Below, in pieces: positions 52,427 through 61,044 of a stretch of 64,000 nucleotides of DNA. The DNA lies in contig QZDS01000009.1 of assembly GCA_009917455.1 (NCBI GenBank), positions 91,975-155,974 of the forward strand, in the 5' to 3' direction. The notes under the pieces are model-generated. The model searched no databases. It was not told the DNA's origin and saw only the letters and a program-made list of their open reading frames with translations. The stretch comes from a bacterium 1xD8-48 (lineage in GTDB: Bacteria > Bacillota > Clostridia > Lachnospirales > Lachnospiraceae). The translations under genes were made by a program, and so were the position numbers. Numbering within the stretch: the stretch's first letter is position 1; each line of letters starts with the position of its first letter.

Positions 52427-54055
52427 ATGCACGAAAAATCAATTTTGCACAACAAATTCTATTTATATCTGACGGAATTTTTTGCCGGAATGTCGGTGAT
52501 GGCGGTGGAGCTTGGGGCGAGCAGGCTGCTTGCGCCGTACTTTAGTTCCTCGCAGATAGTGTGGACGATTATCATCGGGACGATAATGATAGCCATGGCG
52601 CTGGGCAATATTTACGGCGGGCGCAGCGCGGACAAAAATCCCAACCCGGACAGGCTTTACGGGAGAATTATTATCGCGGCTGTCTGGATTGCGGCGATAC
52701 CGGTGCTTGGGAAGTATATTATTCTTGGGATTTCGGCGGTGCTGATTTTTTCCGTGAATCAGAATTTCCTGATATGGGCGGCCTTTGCGGCCTGTATGGT
52801 TATCTTTGTGTTTCCGCTGTTTTTGCTGGGAACGGTGACGCCTTCGCTGGCAAAGTACAGCGTGGACAACTTAAACGACAGCGGCAAGACGGTAGGGGCG
52901 CTGGGTGCGGCCAATACCATAGGAAGCATTATTGGAACCTTTCTGCCCACCTTTGTCACAATCCCATCGGTGGGGACTTCCGTTACCTTTCTGATTTTTG
53001 CGGGGATTCTGCTTGCCCTTGCGCTGATTTATTTCATCAGCAATAAAAGAGGGGTGAAAAAAACAGCGGTGGGACTTGTCCTGTTTCTCTGCTGCTGCGG
53101 GCTGGGGTATCATGACAGCTTTGCTTTCTGGGAAAAGGATTTGGCCTACGAGGGGGAATCCGTTTACAATTATCTGCAGGTAAAGGAGAGCGAGAGGGAT
53201 GTGATTCTCTCCACAAACGTGCTTTTCGGCGTGCAGTCTATTTTGAAAAAAGAGGATGGTCTTACGGGCATGTATTACGACTATGCCATGATGGCGCCTT
53301 TTATGGCGGGTGTGGAGGAGGAAAAGGAACTGGAGGTGCTGATTCTGGGCATGGGAACCGGAACTTATGCGACTCAGTGTGCCCGTTTTTTTGACAATGT
53401 CCGTACGGCGGGCGTGGAAATTGATGAAAAAATCACCCGGCTTTCCTATGAGTATTTTGAGCTTCCCGGAGATATTCCGGTGACTACCTATGATGGGCGG
53501 GCTTACCTGAATGTTGATGAGAAAAAGTACGATGTGATAATGGTGGACGCCTATCAGGATATCACGATTCCCTTTCAAATGTCTTCAGTGGAGTTTTTCA
53601 CGCTGGTGAAGGAACACCTGACAAAGGACGGAGTGATGGTGGTGAACATGAATATGCGAGGGCAGGAGGAGGGAAATATTAATCAGTATCTCTCCGACAC
53701 CATCGCGGAGGTATTTGGAAATGTCTATACCGTGGATGTTGCAGGCGGCACTAACCGGGAGCTGTTTGCGTCGGATTCGGGGGAAGTGCTTGCGCGGGCG
53801 GACAGAAACATAGAAAGCCTGAAAACAAAAGCGGCAGGCGGGGAAGAGAGAGAGGAAGAGCTGGCTGATATGATGGTCAGGGTCAGAGAAAATCTGATTC
53901 CTTATGAAAAGGGGGATTATCTTCTGACGGACGACAAAGCGCCTGTGGAGCTTTTGGGAATGCGGGTGATTGACGATTTGATTGGAGATGAAGTACAGTA
54001 TTACAAGGGGATTTATGAGGAAGAAGGGATTGAAGGGCTGTTGCGGCATTTGTAA
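52427..54055 (+). CDS. Membrane-bound spermidine synthase-like protein
   Basis: A 542-residue fusion. Residues 1-215 hold about seven membrane helices, including FFAGMSVMAVELGASRLLAPYFSSS, which is typical of the transporter-like N-domain of these fusions. The C-terminal part is a spermidine synthase fold with LILGMGTGTYATQCARFF (SAM pocket), VEIDEKITRLSYEYF and YDVIMVDAYQDITIPFQM. Related proteins are annotated as fused MFS/spermidine synthase. Whether it makes a polyamine, and on which side of the membrane, is unknown. Confidence 0.88.
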   Translation: MHEKSILHNKFYLYLTEFFAGMSVMAVELGASRLLAPYFSSSQIVWTIIIGTIMIAMALGNIYGGRSADKNPNPDRLYGRIIIAAVWIAAIPVLGKYIILGISAVLIFSVNQNFLIWAAFAACMVIFVFPLFLLGTVTPSLAKYSVDNLNDSGKTVGALGAANTIGSIIGTFLPTFVTIPSVGTSVTFLIFAGILLALALIYFISNKRGVKKTAVGLVLFLCCCGLGYHDSFAFWEKDLAYEGESVYNYLQVKESERDVILSTNVLFGVQSILKKEDGLTGMYYDYAMMAPFMAGVEEEKELEVLILGMGTGTYATQCARFFDNVRTAGVEIDEKITRLSYEYFELPGDIPVTTYDGRAYLNVDEKKYDVIMVDAYQDITIPFQMSSVEFFTLVKEHLTKDGVMVVNMNMRGQEEGNINQYLSDTIAEVFGNVYTVDVAGGTNRELFASDSGEVLARADRNIESLKTKAAGGEEREEELADMMVRVRENLIPYEKGDYLLTDDKAPVELLGMRVIDDLIGDEVQYYKGIYEEEGIEGLLRHL

Positions 54056-54100
54056 AGAGCAGGCAGAACGCTTCATGAACTGACTTTATGTCAGCAGAAA

Positions 54101-54147
54101 GGAGCATTGCAGGGGTTGAGATGCGCTGCAATGCTCCTGTTTGATTT
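54101..54147. terminator. Terminator between converging genes
   Basis: Perfect 12-bp arms GGAGCATTGCAG (54101-54112) and CTGCAATGCTCC (54126-54137), followed by a T-rich stretch. Confidence 0.75.
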
Positions 54148-54177
54148 TAGATTGGGCAAAAAAGTGTGCCGCCGCCG

Positions 54178-55326
54178 CTATTTCATCAGCTCATCGGCCA
54201 GAGCTTCCAGCTCTTTTATATTTTCTTCCTTTACGGCGCCGCGGATGGTGACAGAGGGCTCTGTGATGGTGATGCTGTTCATCTGGGAAAGGATGTCTGT
54301 CATGGTCTTTTTGGCGGACGGCGCCCAGGAACCGTTTTCAATGAGGGCAACCTGGCGTTTCTGGAAGTTTTTGCCTTTCAGATAATGGAGGAAAAATTCC
54401 ATATAGGGCATTACGCCGCCGTTGTAGGAGGAGGCGGCAAGCACGATTTTGCCGTAGCGGAACGCCTTGGCAAGGGCGTCTGCCATGTCGTCCCGGGCAA
54501 GGTCCAGAGTCGCTGCTTCCGGGCAGCCCTTTTCCCTTAAGATTTCCGCCAGCTTTCCGGCCGCGCCGGCAGTATTGCCGTGGAGGGAGGCGAAGGCGAT
54601 GAAAACGCCTTCCTTTTCAGGGGCATAGCTGCTCCAAATGTTGTATTTATCAAGGTAATAGCTTAAATTTTCTTTTAAAACAGGGCCGTGGAGAGGGCAG
54701 ATGATTTGAATGTCCAGTGTGGCGGCCTTTTTCAGCACGGTCTGGACGGGCATTCCGAATTTCCCCACAATATTAAAGTAGTATCTTGCGGCCTCGTCGT
54801 CCCAGGGCTCCTGCGCGTTGAGCGCACCAAATTTTCCGAAAGCGTCGGCGCTGAACAGAATTTTATCAAAACTGTCATAGGTGAGCATGACCTCGGGCCA
54901 GTGAACCATGGGAGCCATCACAAAGGAAAGCTCGTGTTTCCCCAGAGAAAGGATATCTCCTTCCTTTACCGTGAGGGCATTGCTGAAATCCAGGTCAAAA
55001 TAAAGCGCCAGCATCTGAAAGGTTTTGGCGTTGCCGACCACTGTGGCGGAGGGGTATTTTTCAAGGAAAGCCTTCACACTGGAAGCGTGGTCCGGCTCCA
55101 CATGGGAAACCACCAGATAATCAGGGCATTTGCCGCAAAGAGCCTTTTCCAGATTTTCCAGATACGCATCCTTTTTTCGTCTGTCAACCGTGTCCATCAC
55201 CGCAATTTTATCATCGAGAATCACATAAGAATTATAAGCGATGCCGTTCGGAACCGCAAACTGCCCTTCAAAGAGGTCAATATCCTTATCGTCAACACCC
55301 ACATAAAGAACATCGTTTGTCACCAT
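54178..55326 (-). CDS. fprA: A-type flavoprotein (flavodiiron protein)
   Basis: A 382-residue enzyme that reduces oxygen or nitric oxide, protecting anaerobes. The N-terminal metallo-beta-lactamase-like domain has all diiron ligands: SHVEPDHAS (HxExDH), MVHWPEVM, FSADAFG and CPLHGPV. The C-terminal flavodoxin domain begins IAFASLHGNTAGAAGKLAEIL. ATG 55326 is set by CCGGAGGTG upstream; an earlier ATG would add a short hydrophobic stretch with no ribosome site. No rubredoxin domain is fused, so electrons must come from a separate donor. Confidence 0.93.
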   Translation of the reverse strand: MVTNDVLYVGVDDKDIDLFEGQFAVPNGIAYNSYVILDDKIAVMDTVDRRKKDAYLENLEKALCGKCPDYLVVSHVEPDHASSVKAFLEKYPSATVVGNAKTFQMLALYFDLDFSNALTVKEGDILSLGKHELSFVMAPMVHWPEVMLTYDSFDKILFSADAFGKFGALNAQEPWDDEAARYYFNIVGKFGMPVQTVLKKAATLDIQIICPLHGPVLKENLSYYLDKYNIWSSYAPEKEGVFIAFASLHGNTAGAAGKLAEILREKGCPEAATLDLARDDMADALAKAFRYGKIVLAASSYNGGVMPYMEFFLHYLKGKNFQKRQVALIENGSWAPSAKKTMTDILSQMNSITITEPSVTIRGAVKEENIKELEALADELMK

Positions 55327-55502
55327 TATAAAACACCTCCGGTTATAATTTCGCCTGGCCCTTTCCAGAACGCAAATAAGATATAAAAAGATAATGTGAA
55401 AAGACAAGCACAATTATACACAAAAAATTTCCCCATGTCACCACATGCCGCCCCATGGAAAAGGAATTTGTTAAATATTAATAAATTTTCTCCCCAAAGA
55501 CT

Positions 55503-55531
55503 ATGTTTTTTTATATCAGATGCGGTATAAT
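55503..55531 (+). promoter_or_regulatory. Candidate promoter of pyridoxamine kinase
   Basis: A perfect -10 TATAAT at 55526-55531, with ATGTTT at 55503-55508 (17 bp spacing) as a poor -35. The transcript would begin just before the palindromic repeats and carry them as a 200-base leader. Confidence 0.45.
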
Positions 55532-55540
55532 GTACGCGAT

Positions 55541-55661
55541 GGCAATGAGCTGTGCCACTTCGTAAGACGACAAAACGACTGCTTGCAGGCGATTTTGTCT
55601 CCTTACGAAGTGCCAGGGCGAAGCCCGCGAATGAGGGAGCCGAAGGCTCCCGAATGCGCAC
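55541..55661 (+). repeat. Palindrome-cored repeat upstream of pyridoxamine kinase
   Basis: A long hairpin with 11-bp outer arms (55556-55566 / 55602-55612) and inner GACAAAA/TTTTGTC pairing, then a second hairpin GGGAGCC-GAA-GGCTCCC (55635-55651). The second is flanked by GCGAATGA on the left and GAATGCGCACAGCG on the right. The flanks resemble those of the tandem units at 58941-59149, so the two regions appear to belong to one repeat family. Confidence 0.55.
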
Positions 55662-55733
55662 AGCGGAGTGGAGAGAGCCAGGCATCCAAATACGCGCACA
55701 GCGGGGCAGAGGGAGCCCGGAAAGGAAATCAAA

Positions 55734-56567
55734 ATGTCACAAAACAAACAGAAAAAGATTGCGGCAATCAACGACCTGACCGGTTTCGGGCGATGTGCCC
55801 TTACGGTGTCGCTGCCGGTGATTTCCCATATGAAAATCCAGTGCTGTCCGGCGCCGACGTCGATTCTTTCCAACCATGTGGGCTACCCGGAATATTTTTT
55901 TGACGATTACACGGACAGGCTTGCCGAATACCTTTCCATGTGGAAAAAGCTTGATCTTAAGTTTGACGGCATTATGTCCGGCTTTCTGGGGTCAGGGGCG
56001 CAGATTGGCATTGTGGAGGATTTTATCAGGAGCTTTCGGAGAAAGGATACGATTGTGGTCGTTGACCCGGTGATGGGCGACCATGGAAAGATTGCGGGAA
56101 CCTATACGGAAGAGATGTGCCTGAAAATGCGCAGTCTCATATCTCTTGCGGATATTGTCACGCCGAATCTGACGGAGGCCTGTAAGCTGACGGATACGCC
56201 CTATAAAGAGGAAGGCTGGAAGGAAACGGAGCTTCGGGCGCTTGCCCGCAGGCTCAGGGAGACAGGTCCCCGAAAGATAGTAATTACAGGAATCGGCCAG
56301 GGCCAGTATCTGGCAAATTATGTTTTTGAGGAAGGAAAAGAGCCGTTAATTTTGCGCAGCCGCAAGGTTGGAAAGGAGTGCTGCGGCACAGGGGATTTAT
56401 TTTCGGCAATTATTGCCGCGGATGCGGTAAACGGCGTTTCTTTTGCGGAGTCGGTGAAAAAGGCCGCTGTATTTATAAAAAAATGTATGGAAAAATCCCT
56501 GGAAATGGGAATTGAAGATAAAAACGGAGTCTGCTTTGAGGAGATACTCCATTTACTGAAAGTATAA
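55734..56567 (+). CDS. pdxY: Pyridoxamine/pyridoxal kinase
   Basis: A 277-residue ribokinase-superfamily enzyme that phosphorylates B6 vitamers to supply PLP. The N-terminus INDLTGFGRCALTVSLPVIS, the VVDPVMGDHG block, TPNLTEACKLTD and the anion-hole motif CCGTGDLFSAIIAADAVNG are clear. ATG 55734 is chosen for AAAGGA seven bases upstream; an in-frame ATG 22 codons earlier lies in the repeat region. PLP users hisC and dapL occur in the same window but not in the same operon. Confidence 0.9.
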   Translation: MSQNKQKKIAAINDLTGFGRCALTVSLPVISHMKIQCCPAPTSILSNHVGYPEYFFDDYTDRLAEYLSMWKKLDLKFDGIMSGFLGSGAQIGIVEDFIRSFRRKDTIVVVDPVMGDHGKIAGTYTEEMCLKMRSLISLADIVTPNLTEACKLTDTPYKEEGWKETELRALARRLRETGPRKIVITGIGQGQYLANYVFEEGKEPLILRSRKVGKECCGTGDLFSAIIAADAVNGVSFAESVKKAAVFIKKCMEKSLEMGIEDKNGVCFEEILHLLKV

Positions 56568-56663
56568 AGGTTTCACGCTGGAGAGTCTGTGTCTGCGCTG
56601 TGTCGGCAGACTTTCCGGGCATAAGTGCCCAAAGGCGGTAATGCGGCGCAGAAAAGAGGAGAA

Positions 56664-58211
56664 ATGAGACGATTGCTTAACGCCATATTTAAGATGGTAT
56701 TCGGCCGTTCGCTGATTATCATTCTGATGATAGTGCTGCAGGCGCTTGCGCTGCTTGGCAGCTTCGTATGGCTTCGGAGTTATTATCCGCTGATATGGGA
56801 AAGTATGAGCATTCTGGGAGCGTTTCTGGTGATTTTTATCATTAACAGGGACGAGCCCACGGAATTTAAGATGAGCTGGATTATTCCTATCTGCCTGTTC
56901 CCGGTGCTGGGGGCGCTGATTTATGTGTTTATTGTGGGGAATTTCAGCGGTTTCGGTCTCAAGGTGAAGCTTGGCAGACGCATAGGGGAAACAGAAGGAA
57001 AGCTTTATACGGACGAAGAAACCGAAAACGCCCTTAAAAAGTGCCCGCCTCAGTTTCAGGGCTTTGCTCATTATATGAAGCATACAGCCGGTTTCCCGGT
57101 ATATAACAGCTCTACAGCCGTATATTATCCTGTGGGGGAGGATAAATTTGCGGATTTACTGGTAGAATTAAAAAAAGCGGAGAAATTCATTTTCCTCGAG
57201 TACTTCATCATAGAGCGGGGATATATGTGGGATTCGGTATTGGATATCCTGAAAGAAAAGGTAAAGGAAGGCGTGGAAGTGCGGGTGATGTATGACGGAA
57301 TGTGTTCCATTGTGCTTCTTCCGCTCAGATACCCGAGAGAGCTTGAGGAATACGGGATAAGGGCAAAGATGTTTGCGCCGATTGTCCCGTTTTTATCCAC
57401 GTCGCAGAACAACCGTGACCACAGAAAAATCGTGGTGATAGACGGAAAGGTGGCTTTTACGGGCGGCGTGAATCTGGCGGATGAGTATATCAATAAGAAG
57501 GAACGTTTCGGGCACTGGAAGGATGTGGCGGTAAAAATCACCGGCGACGCTGTCAGGAGCTTTACGGTGATGTATCTGCAGATGTGGAACGTGTCGGAAA
57601 CAGGCGATGAAAGATACGACAAATATCTGAAGGATATTGTGTTTGACAGTTCTGGGGTTCACGACGGTTTTGTGATACCCTACGGAGAAACGCCCACCAG
57701 AAGCTCAGAGGTGGCAAAAACGGTATATGCGTCCATGTTTCAGAGCGCATCGAAATATGTGCACATTATGACGCCCTATTTTATTGTAGACAGGGAATTT
57801 CTGGATGCCATGCGCTACGCCGCAAGGCGGGGCGTGGAGGTAGCGATGATTCTGCCTCATATTCCTGATAAAAAAGTGGTATATTATATTGCAAGAACCT
57901 TTTATCCCGAGCTTTTGGAGGCGGGCATCAGGGTTTATGAATATACGCCCGGTTTCGTACACGCCAAGTCCTTTGTTTCTGATGATACCTCCGCCGTGGT
58001 GGGAACGGTGAATCTGGATTACCGGAGTTTTTACCATCATTTTGAGTGCGGCGCTTATTTTTACGAGAGCAGTATGGCGGCAAGGGTGGAAGAGGATTTT
58101 CAGGACACACTTTTAAAGTGTCAGGAGGTTACCATAGATTATTACAGAAAAATCCCTCTGTATCAGAAAGTGGTGGGGAGAATTTCCAGAATGGCAGCGC
58201 CGCTGCTGTAA
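56664..58211 (+). CDS. cls: Cardiolipin synthase
   Basis: A 515-residue phospholipase D superfamily enzyme that condenses two phosphatidylglycerols to cardiolipin and glycerol. Two N-terminal helices (PLDc_N region) precede two catalytic HKD motifs: DHRKIVVIDGKVAFTGGVN and HAKSFVSDDTSAVVGTVN. ATG 56664 follows AGAGGAG. Length and the two-domain layout match bacterial ClsA-type enzymes. It stands alone, after pdxY on the same strand. Confidence 0.93.
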   Translation: MRRLLNAIFKMVFGRSLIIILMIVLQALALLGSFVWLRSYYPLIWESMSILGAFLVIFIINRDEPTEFKMSWIIPICLFPVLGALIYVFIVGNFSGFGLKVKLGRRIGETEGKLYTDEETENALKKCPPQFQGFAHYMKHTAGFPVYNSSTAVYYPVGEDKFADLLVELKKAEKFIFLEYFIIERGYMWDSVLDILKEKVKEGVEVRVMYDGMCSIVLLPLRYPRELEEYGIRAKMFAPIVPFLSTSQNNRDHRKIVVIDGKVAFTGGVNLADEYINKKERFGHWKDVAVKITGDAVRSFTVMYLQMWNVSETGDERYDKYLKDIVFDSSGVHDGFVIPYGETPTRSSEVAKTVYASMFQSASKYVHIMTPYFIVDREFLDAMRYAARRGVEVAMILPHIPDKKVVYYIARTFYPELLEAGIRVYEYTPGFVHAKSFVSDDTSAVVGTVNLDYRSFYHHFECGAYFYESSMAARVEEDFQDTLLKCQEVTIDYYRKIPLYQKVVGRISRMAAPLL

Positions 58212-58303
58212 TTTCCGCAGGGTATGCGGCAGCGACGCAGGTTTGATATCCGGTCAGACTGCCTGCAGGTATTTGACAGAAAAACAGATAAGGAAGTGAT
58301 TTC

Positions 58304-58690
58304 ATGCAGGGTATTTTGTATGATGCGACGAAAATAAAGGTATGTCAGGCTTTTTACGCAATCTGCGATTACGCGGAGCTCTCCCGGGAATGGGCGGACG
58401 GGCTCTGGCCGGATATTTTGTGCAGAAAGCAGTTGTATGAGGAATTTATTTATTATGTGGAGCATCACACCTTTTCGGATAAGCTGAAGACGTGCGGCTA
58501 TTCCCTGTGCGACTTGTATGTCTGGCAGATGAACCGCTATAATCTCATAAAGGATACGGGGAAGAACTCCCGGACCTGCAATAAGGAAAAGATGGCCATG
58601 CAGGCGTTTCGGACAATGGCCGATATGATGAAAAACCCGGAAATATACCGGAACGGACTGGATTATGGGCGGGGAACAGATAAATTTTAA
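58304..58690 (+). CDS. Hypothetical protein
   Basis: A 128-residue, probably cytosolic, mostly helical protein with six cysteines and a Tyr/Trp-rich middle (YVEHHTFSD, LCDLYVWQMNRYN). I recognise no family. AAGGAAGTG precedes ATG 58304, and coding character is good, so it is likely real. The tiny Asn/Gln-rich gene follows after 75 bases but appears to have its own promoter. Confidence 0.65.
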   Translation: MQGILYDATKIKVCQAFYAICDYAELSREWADGLWPDILCRKQLYEEFIYYVEHHTFSDKLKTCGYSLCDLYVWQMNRYNLIKDTGKNSRTCNKEKMAMQAFRTMADMMKNPEIYRNGLDYGRGTDKF

Positions 58691-58699
58691 AAATACATA

Positions 58700-58729
58700 G
58701 TATAAAATTTTAAAAAAGAGAAAATACTA
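58700..58729 (+). promoter_or_regulatory. Sigma-G-like promoter of the Asn/Gln-rich gene
   Basis: GTATA (58700-58704), an 18-base spacer, and AATACTA (58723-58729) match the forespore sigma-G pattern (GHATR, N18, CATNHTA) at every constrained position except the first base of the -10. A sigma-A promoter does not fit as well. Confidence 0.5.
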
Positions 58730-58765
58730 CTCCTGTAACCTAATGAATCAGGAGGAAACAAAATT

Positions 58766-58900
58766 ATGGCTAAGAATGATTATCAGAACAATCAGAACCA
58801 GGAAAACAAATCCAATCAGAACAGCCAGAACAGCCAGAAGAACAGCTCTTCCAATTCTTCTAACTGCAAGGACAACAACAAAAAGAACAACGAGTACTAA
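58766..58900 (+). CDS. 44-residue Asn/Gln-rich protein, candidate small spore protein
   Basis: A tiny gene with ATG 58766 and a strong ribosome site, CAGGAGG. The product consists almost entirely of Asn, Gln, Ser and Lys (QNQENKSNQNSQNSQ), with one Cys and a NEY end. Composition and size recall gamma-type small acid-soluble spore proteins, which serve as amino acid stores, but no protease site is evident. CTCCTG at 58730-58735 can pair with CAGGAG at 58749-58754 and hide the ribosome site. The sigma-G-like promoter and a clean terminator support a real, stage-specific single-gene unit. The spore role is inference. Confidence 0.7.
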   Translation: MAKNDYQNNQNQENKSNQNSQNSQKNSSSNSSNCKDNNKKNNEY

Positions 58901-58915
58901 ATGGATTTGGCGAAG

Positions 58916-58939
58916 GGCACCCCTGGAGGGTGCCTTTTT
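58916..58939 (+). terminator. Terminator of the Asn/Gln-rich gene
   Basis: GGCACCC (58916-58922) and GGGTGCC (58928-58934) with a CTGGA loop, then TTTTT. Confidence 0.85.
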
Positions 58940-58940
58940 G

Positions 58941-59149
58941 CGCGAGCAATGAGTCAGACGCGGGTGCTTGCACCCGCACCTGACGAATGCCGCGACAGCG
59001 AGGCGAAGCCGAGCGCGCGAGCAATGAGCCAGGCGGGGCGCCTGCACCCGCACCTGACGAATGCCGCGACAGCGAGGCGAAGCCGAGCGCGCGAGCAATG
59101 AGCCAGGCGGGGCGCCTGCACATCCATGTGGCGAATGCCGCGACAGCGA
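58941..59149 (+). repeat. Three tandem palindrome-cored repeats (74-75 bp)
   Basis: Units begin at 58941, 59016 and 59090 with CGCGAGCAATGAG and end with GAATGCCGCGACAGCG. Flanks are nearly invariant, but the centre of each unit is a different inverted repeat (GCGGGTGC/GCACCCGC in unit 1, GCGGG/CCCGC in unit 2, CACAT/ATGTG in unit 3). The last unit runs straight into the ribosome site of the Bce-type regulator. G+C is well above the surroundings. Confidence 0.8.
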
Positions 59150-59158
59150 AGGAGGAAC

Positions 59159-59830
59159 ATGTATAAAATACTGATAGTCGAAGACGACAATACCATTTCA
59201 AACCAAATCTGCAAGTATCTCTCAGGCTGGGGATATGAATCAGCCTGTGTGGAAAACCTTGAAAATATTCTGCCGGAGTTTATTTCCTTTGCGCCTCAGC
59301 TTGTACTTCTGGACATCGGGCTGCCTTTTTACAACGGATATTACTGGTGCGGGGAAATCAGGAAGATTTCGCAGGTTCCGGTGGTTTTCGTCTCGTCAGC
59401 CTCGGATAACATGAATATCGTCATGGCAATGAACATGGGCGGGGATGATTTCATCGTAAAGCCCTTTGATTTGGAGGTGCTTCTGGCCAAGGTGCAGGCA
59501 ATCCTGCGGAGAACCTATTCTTTTCAGAACCAGTCTTCGGTTATGGAGCATGGAAACGTTATCTTAAATCTTACGGATATGAGCCTTTTGTATCAGGGGA
59601 CAAAGCTGGAGCTGTCCAAAAACGAGTTCCGCATTCTGCAGCTTCTGTATGAAAAGGCGGGGAACACGGTGAGCCGTGAGAGTATTATGAAACGGCTGTG
59701 GGATAACGAGTGCTTTGTGGACGACAATACACTGACCGTGAATATGAACCGGCTTCGGAAAAAGCTGGAGGAAGCGGGAATAGAGAATTTCATTTTAACC
59801 AAAAAGGGCGTAGGATATCAGCTGAGATGA
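59159..59830 (+). CDS. BceR-like response regulator
   Basis: A 223-residue OmpR-family regulator. The receiver has E8-D9-D10, phospho-acceptor D52 in LVLLDIGLPFYNGYYW and K in FIVKPFD. The winged helix ends TKKGVGYQL. The NGYYWC and MNMGGDDFI segments are typical of BceR/VraR-type regulators. ATG 59159 has GGAGG just upstream, and this ribosome site is formed at the edge of the tandem repeats. The kinase gene overlaps its stop. Confidence 0.92.
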   Translation: MYKILIVEDDNTISNQICKYLSGWGYESACVENLENILPEFISFAPQLVLLDIGLPFYNGYYWCGEIRKISQVPVVFVSSASDNMNIVMAMNMGGDDFIVKPFDLEVLLAKVQAILRRTYSFQNQSSVMEHGNVILNLTDMSLLYQGTKLELSKNEFRILQLLYEKAGNTVSRESIMKRLWDNECFVDDNTLTVNMNRLRKKLEEAGIENFILTKKGVGYQLR

Positions 59831-60879
59831 GTGCGGGGAAAACAAAGGAGACGGCCGGCGTTATAGGGAAGTCTTATCTGAAAGAAAAATATAAATTGAT
59901 TTTCTGTTACATATTTATTGCGTTTTTGTTTTTTATGGTAAGCTTTCTTTACGGATACAGGCAGATTTACCGGAATATGCTGTATGCTCTGGAGCTTGCA
60001 TTATTTTTCGGTTTCTCATTTTTTCTGTGGGATTTTTTGATTTATTATAGGAGATGTCAGGCTTTGATGCGCGCATTGCAGCGGGGAGAGGAGAGAACCC
60101 AGGGACTCCAGGAAGCGAAAAGCCTGCCGGAGCAGTTATATCGGGAGATGCTGGAGGATTCGGAGAAGGAGAAGAGGAAGCTGCTTACCGAATACGACGA
60201 GAAGAGAAGGGATATGGCCGATTATTATACCATGTGGACGCACCAGATTAAGACGCCTATCGCGGCCATGCGGCTGCTTTTGCAGGAGGAAGGTGCTGCG
60301 GCCTGTAAAGATTCTCTGCAGAAGGAAAGGGAAGAATTGTTTAAGATTGAGCAGTATGCGGAGATGGCACTTTATTTTGCAAGGCTTGACAGCCTGTCTT
60401 CGGATTTCCTTTTCAGAAAATACGATGTGCAGGAGATTGTGAAGCAGGCGGTTAAGAAGTATTCAGTCTTATTTTTACACAGCGGTCTTTCCTTCCGTAT
60501 GGAAGAGTTTGAGATTAAGGCGGTGACAGACGAAAAGTGGCTGTGCTTTGTGGTGGAGCAGGTCTTTTCCAATGCGTTAAAGTACACCCATGAGGGCGGT
60601 ATCGCCATTTACGGCGCGAATGAGGAGGGAGGAGAGATACGGGGGAGAGCCTCTTATCTTGTCATTGAAGATACGGGAATCGGTATCAGGGAAAGCGACC
60701 TCCCCAGAATTTTTGAGAGGGGATTTACCGGGTATAACGGCAGGATGGATAAAAGGTCAACGGGGCTTGGGCTTTATCTGTGCGAGCAGATTATGAAAAG
60801 AATGTCGCATACTATCACGGTAAAGTCTGCTCAGGGAAAGGGTACGAAAGTAATTTTGGGATTTATGCGGGAGATGTAA
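59827..60879 (+). CDS. BceS-like intramembrane-sensing histidine kinase
   Basis: A 350-residue kinase. Two helices (about residues 23-42 and 52-72) are joined by a loop of under ten residues, so no ligand-binding domain exists outside. The H-box is MWTHQIKTPIAAMRLL with His139, and the ATPase domain has NALKYTHEGG and STGLGLYLCEQIMKRM. Kinases of this class detect antibiotics through the partner BceAB transporter. It overlaps the regulator by ATGA coupling. Confidence 0.93.
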   Translation: MSAGKTKETAGVIGKSYLKEKYKLIFCYIFIAFLFFMVSFLYGYRQIYRNMLYALELALFFGFSFFLWDFLIYYRRCQALMRALQRGEERTQGLQEAKSLPEQLYREMLEDSEKEKRKLLTEYDEKRRDMADYYTMWTHQIKTPIAAMRLLLQEEGAAACKDSLQKEREELFKIEQYAEMALYFARLDSLSSDFLFRKYDVQEIVKQAVKKYSVLFLHSGLSFRMEEFEIKAVTDEKWLCFVVEQVFSNALKYTHEGGIAIYGANEEGGEIRGRASYLVIEDTGIGIRESDLPRIFERGFTGYNGRMDKRSTGLGLYLCEQIMKRMSHTITVKSAQGKGTKVILGFMREM

Positions 60880-60925
60880 GGGCGGCGGGAGAAGCCTTTG
60901 ACGTCTGAAAGTGCGTATGTGACAA

Positions 60926-60993
60926 AAATGTAAGATTGCAGGGAAGAAATGTAAGCCGGATGAATGGCAGGGCATTTCTTCTTTTTCTATAAT
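60926..60993 (+). promoter_or_regulatory. Regulated promoter of the BceAB-like genes
   Basis: AAATGTAAG occurs twice, at 60926-60934 and 60947-60955, spaced 21 bp. TATAAT at 60988-60993 follows with no good -35. Phased repeats ahead of a weak promoter suit activation by the BceR-like regulator. Confidence 0.55.
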
Positions 60994-61044
60994 ACAGGGC
61001 AGAAGTAAAATACAGCAGGATGCAGCAAAGGAGGGCTTAATCAT

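Larger units (their letters stand above)
55327..55733. other. Gene-free stretch with divergent promoters and palindromic repeats
   Basis: A 407-base intergenic region. Toward the flavoprotein a minus-strand TTGTCT/TATCTT pair (18 bp) can be drawn. Toward the kinase TATAAT lies at 55526-55531 with a weak -35 at 17 bp. The right half carries two hairpins of a dispersed repeat family. I see no further coding sequence. Confidence 0.6.
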
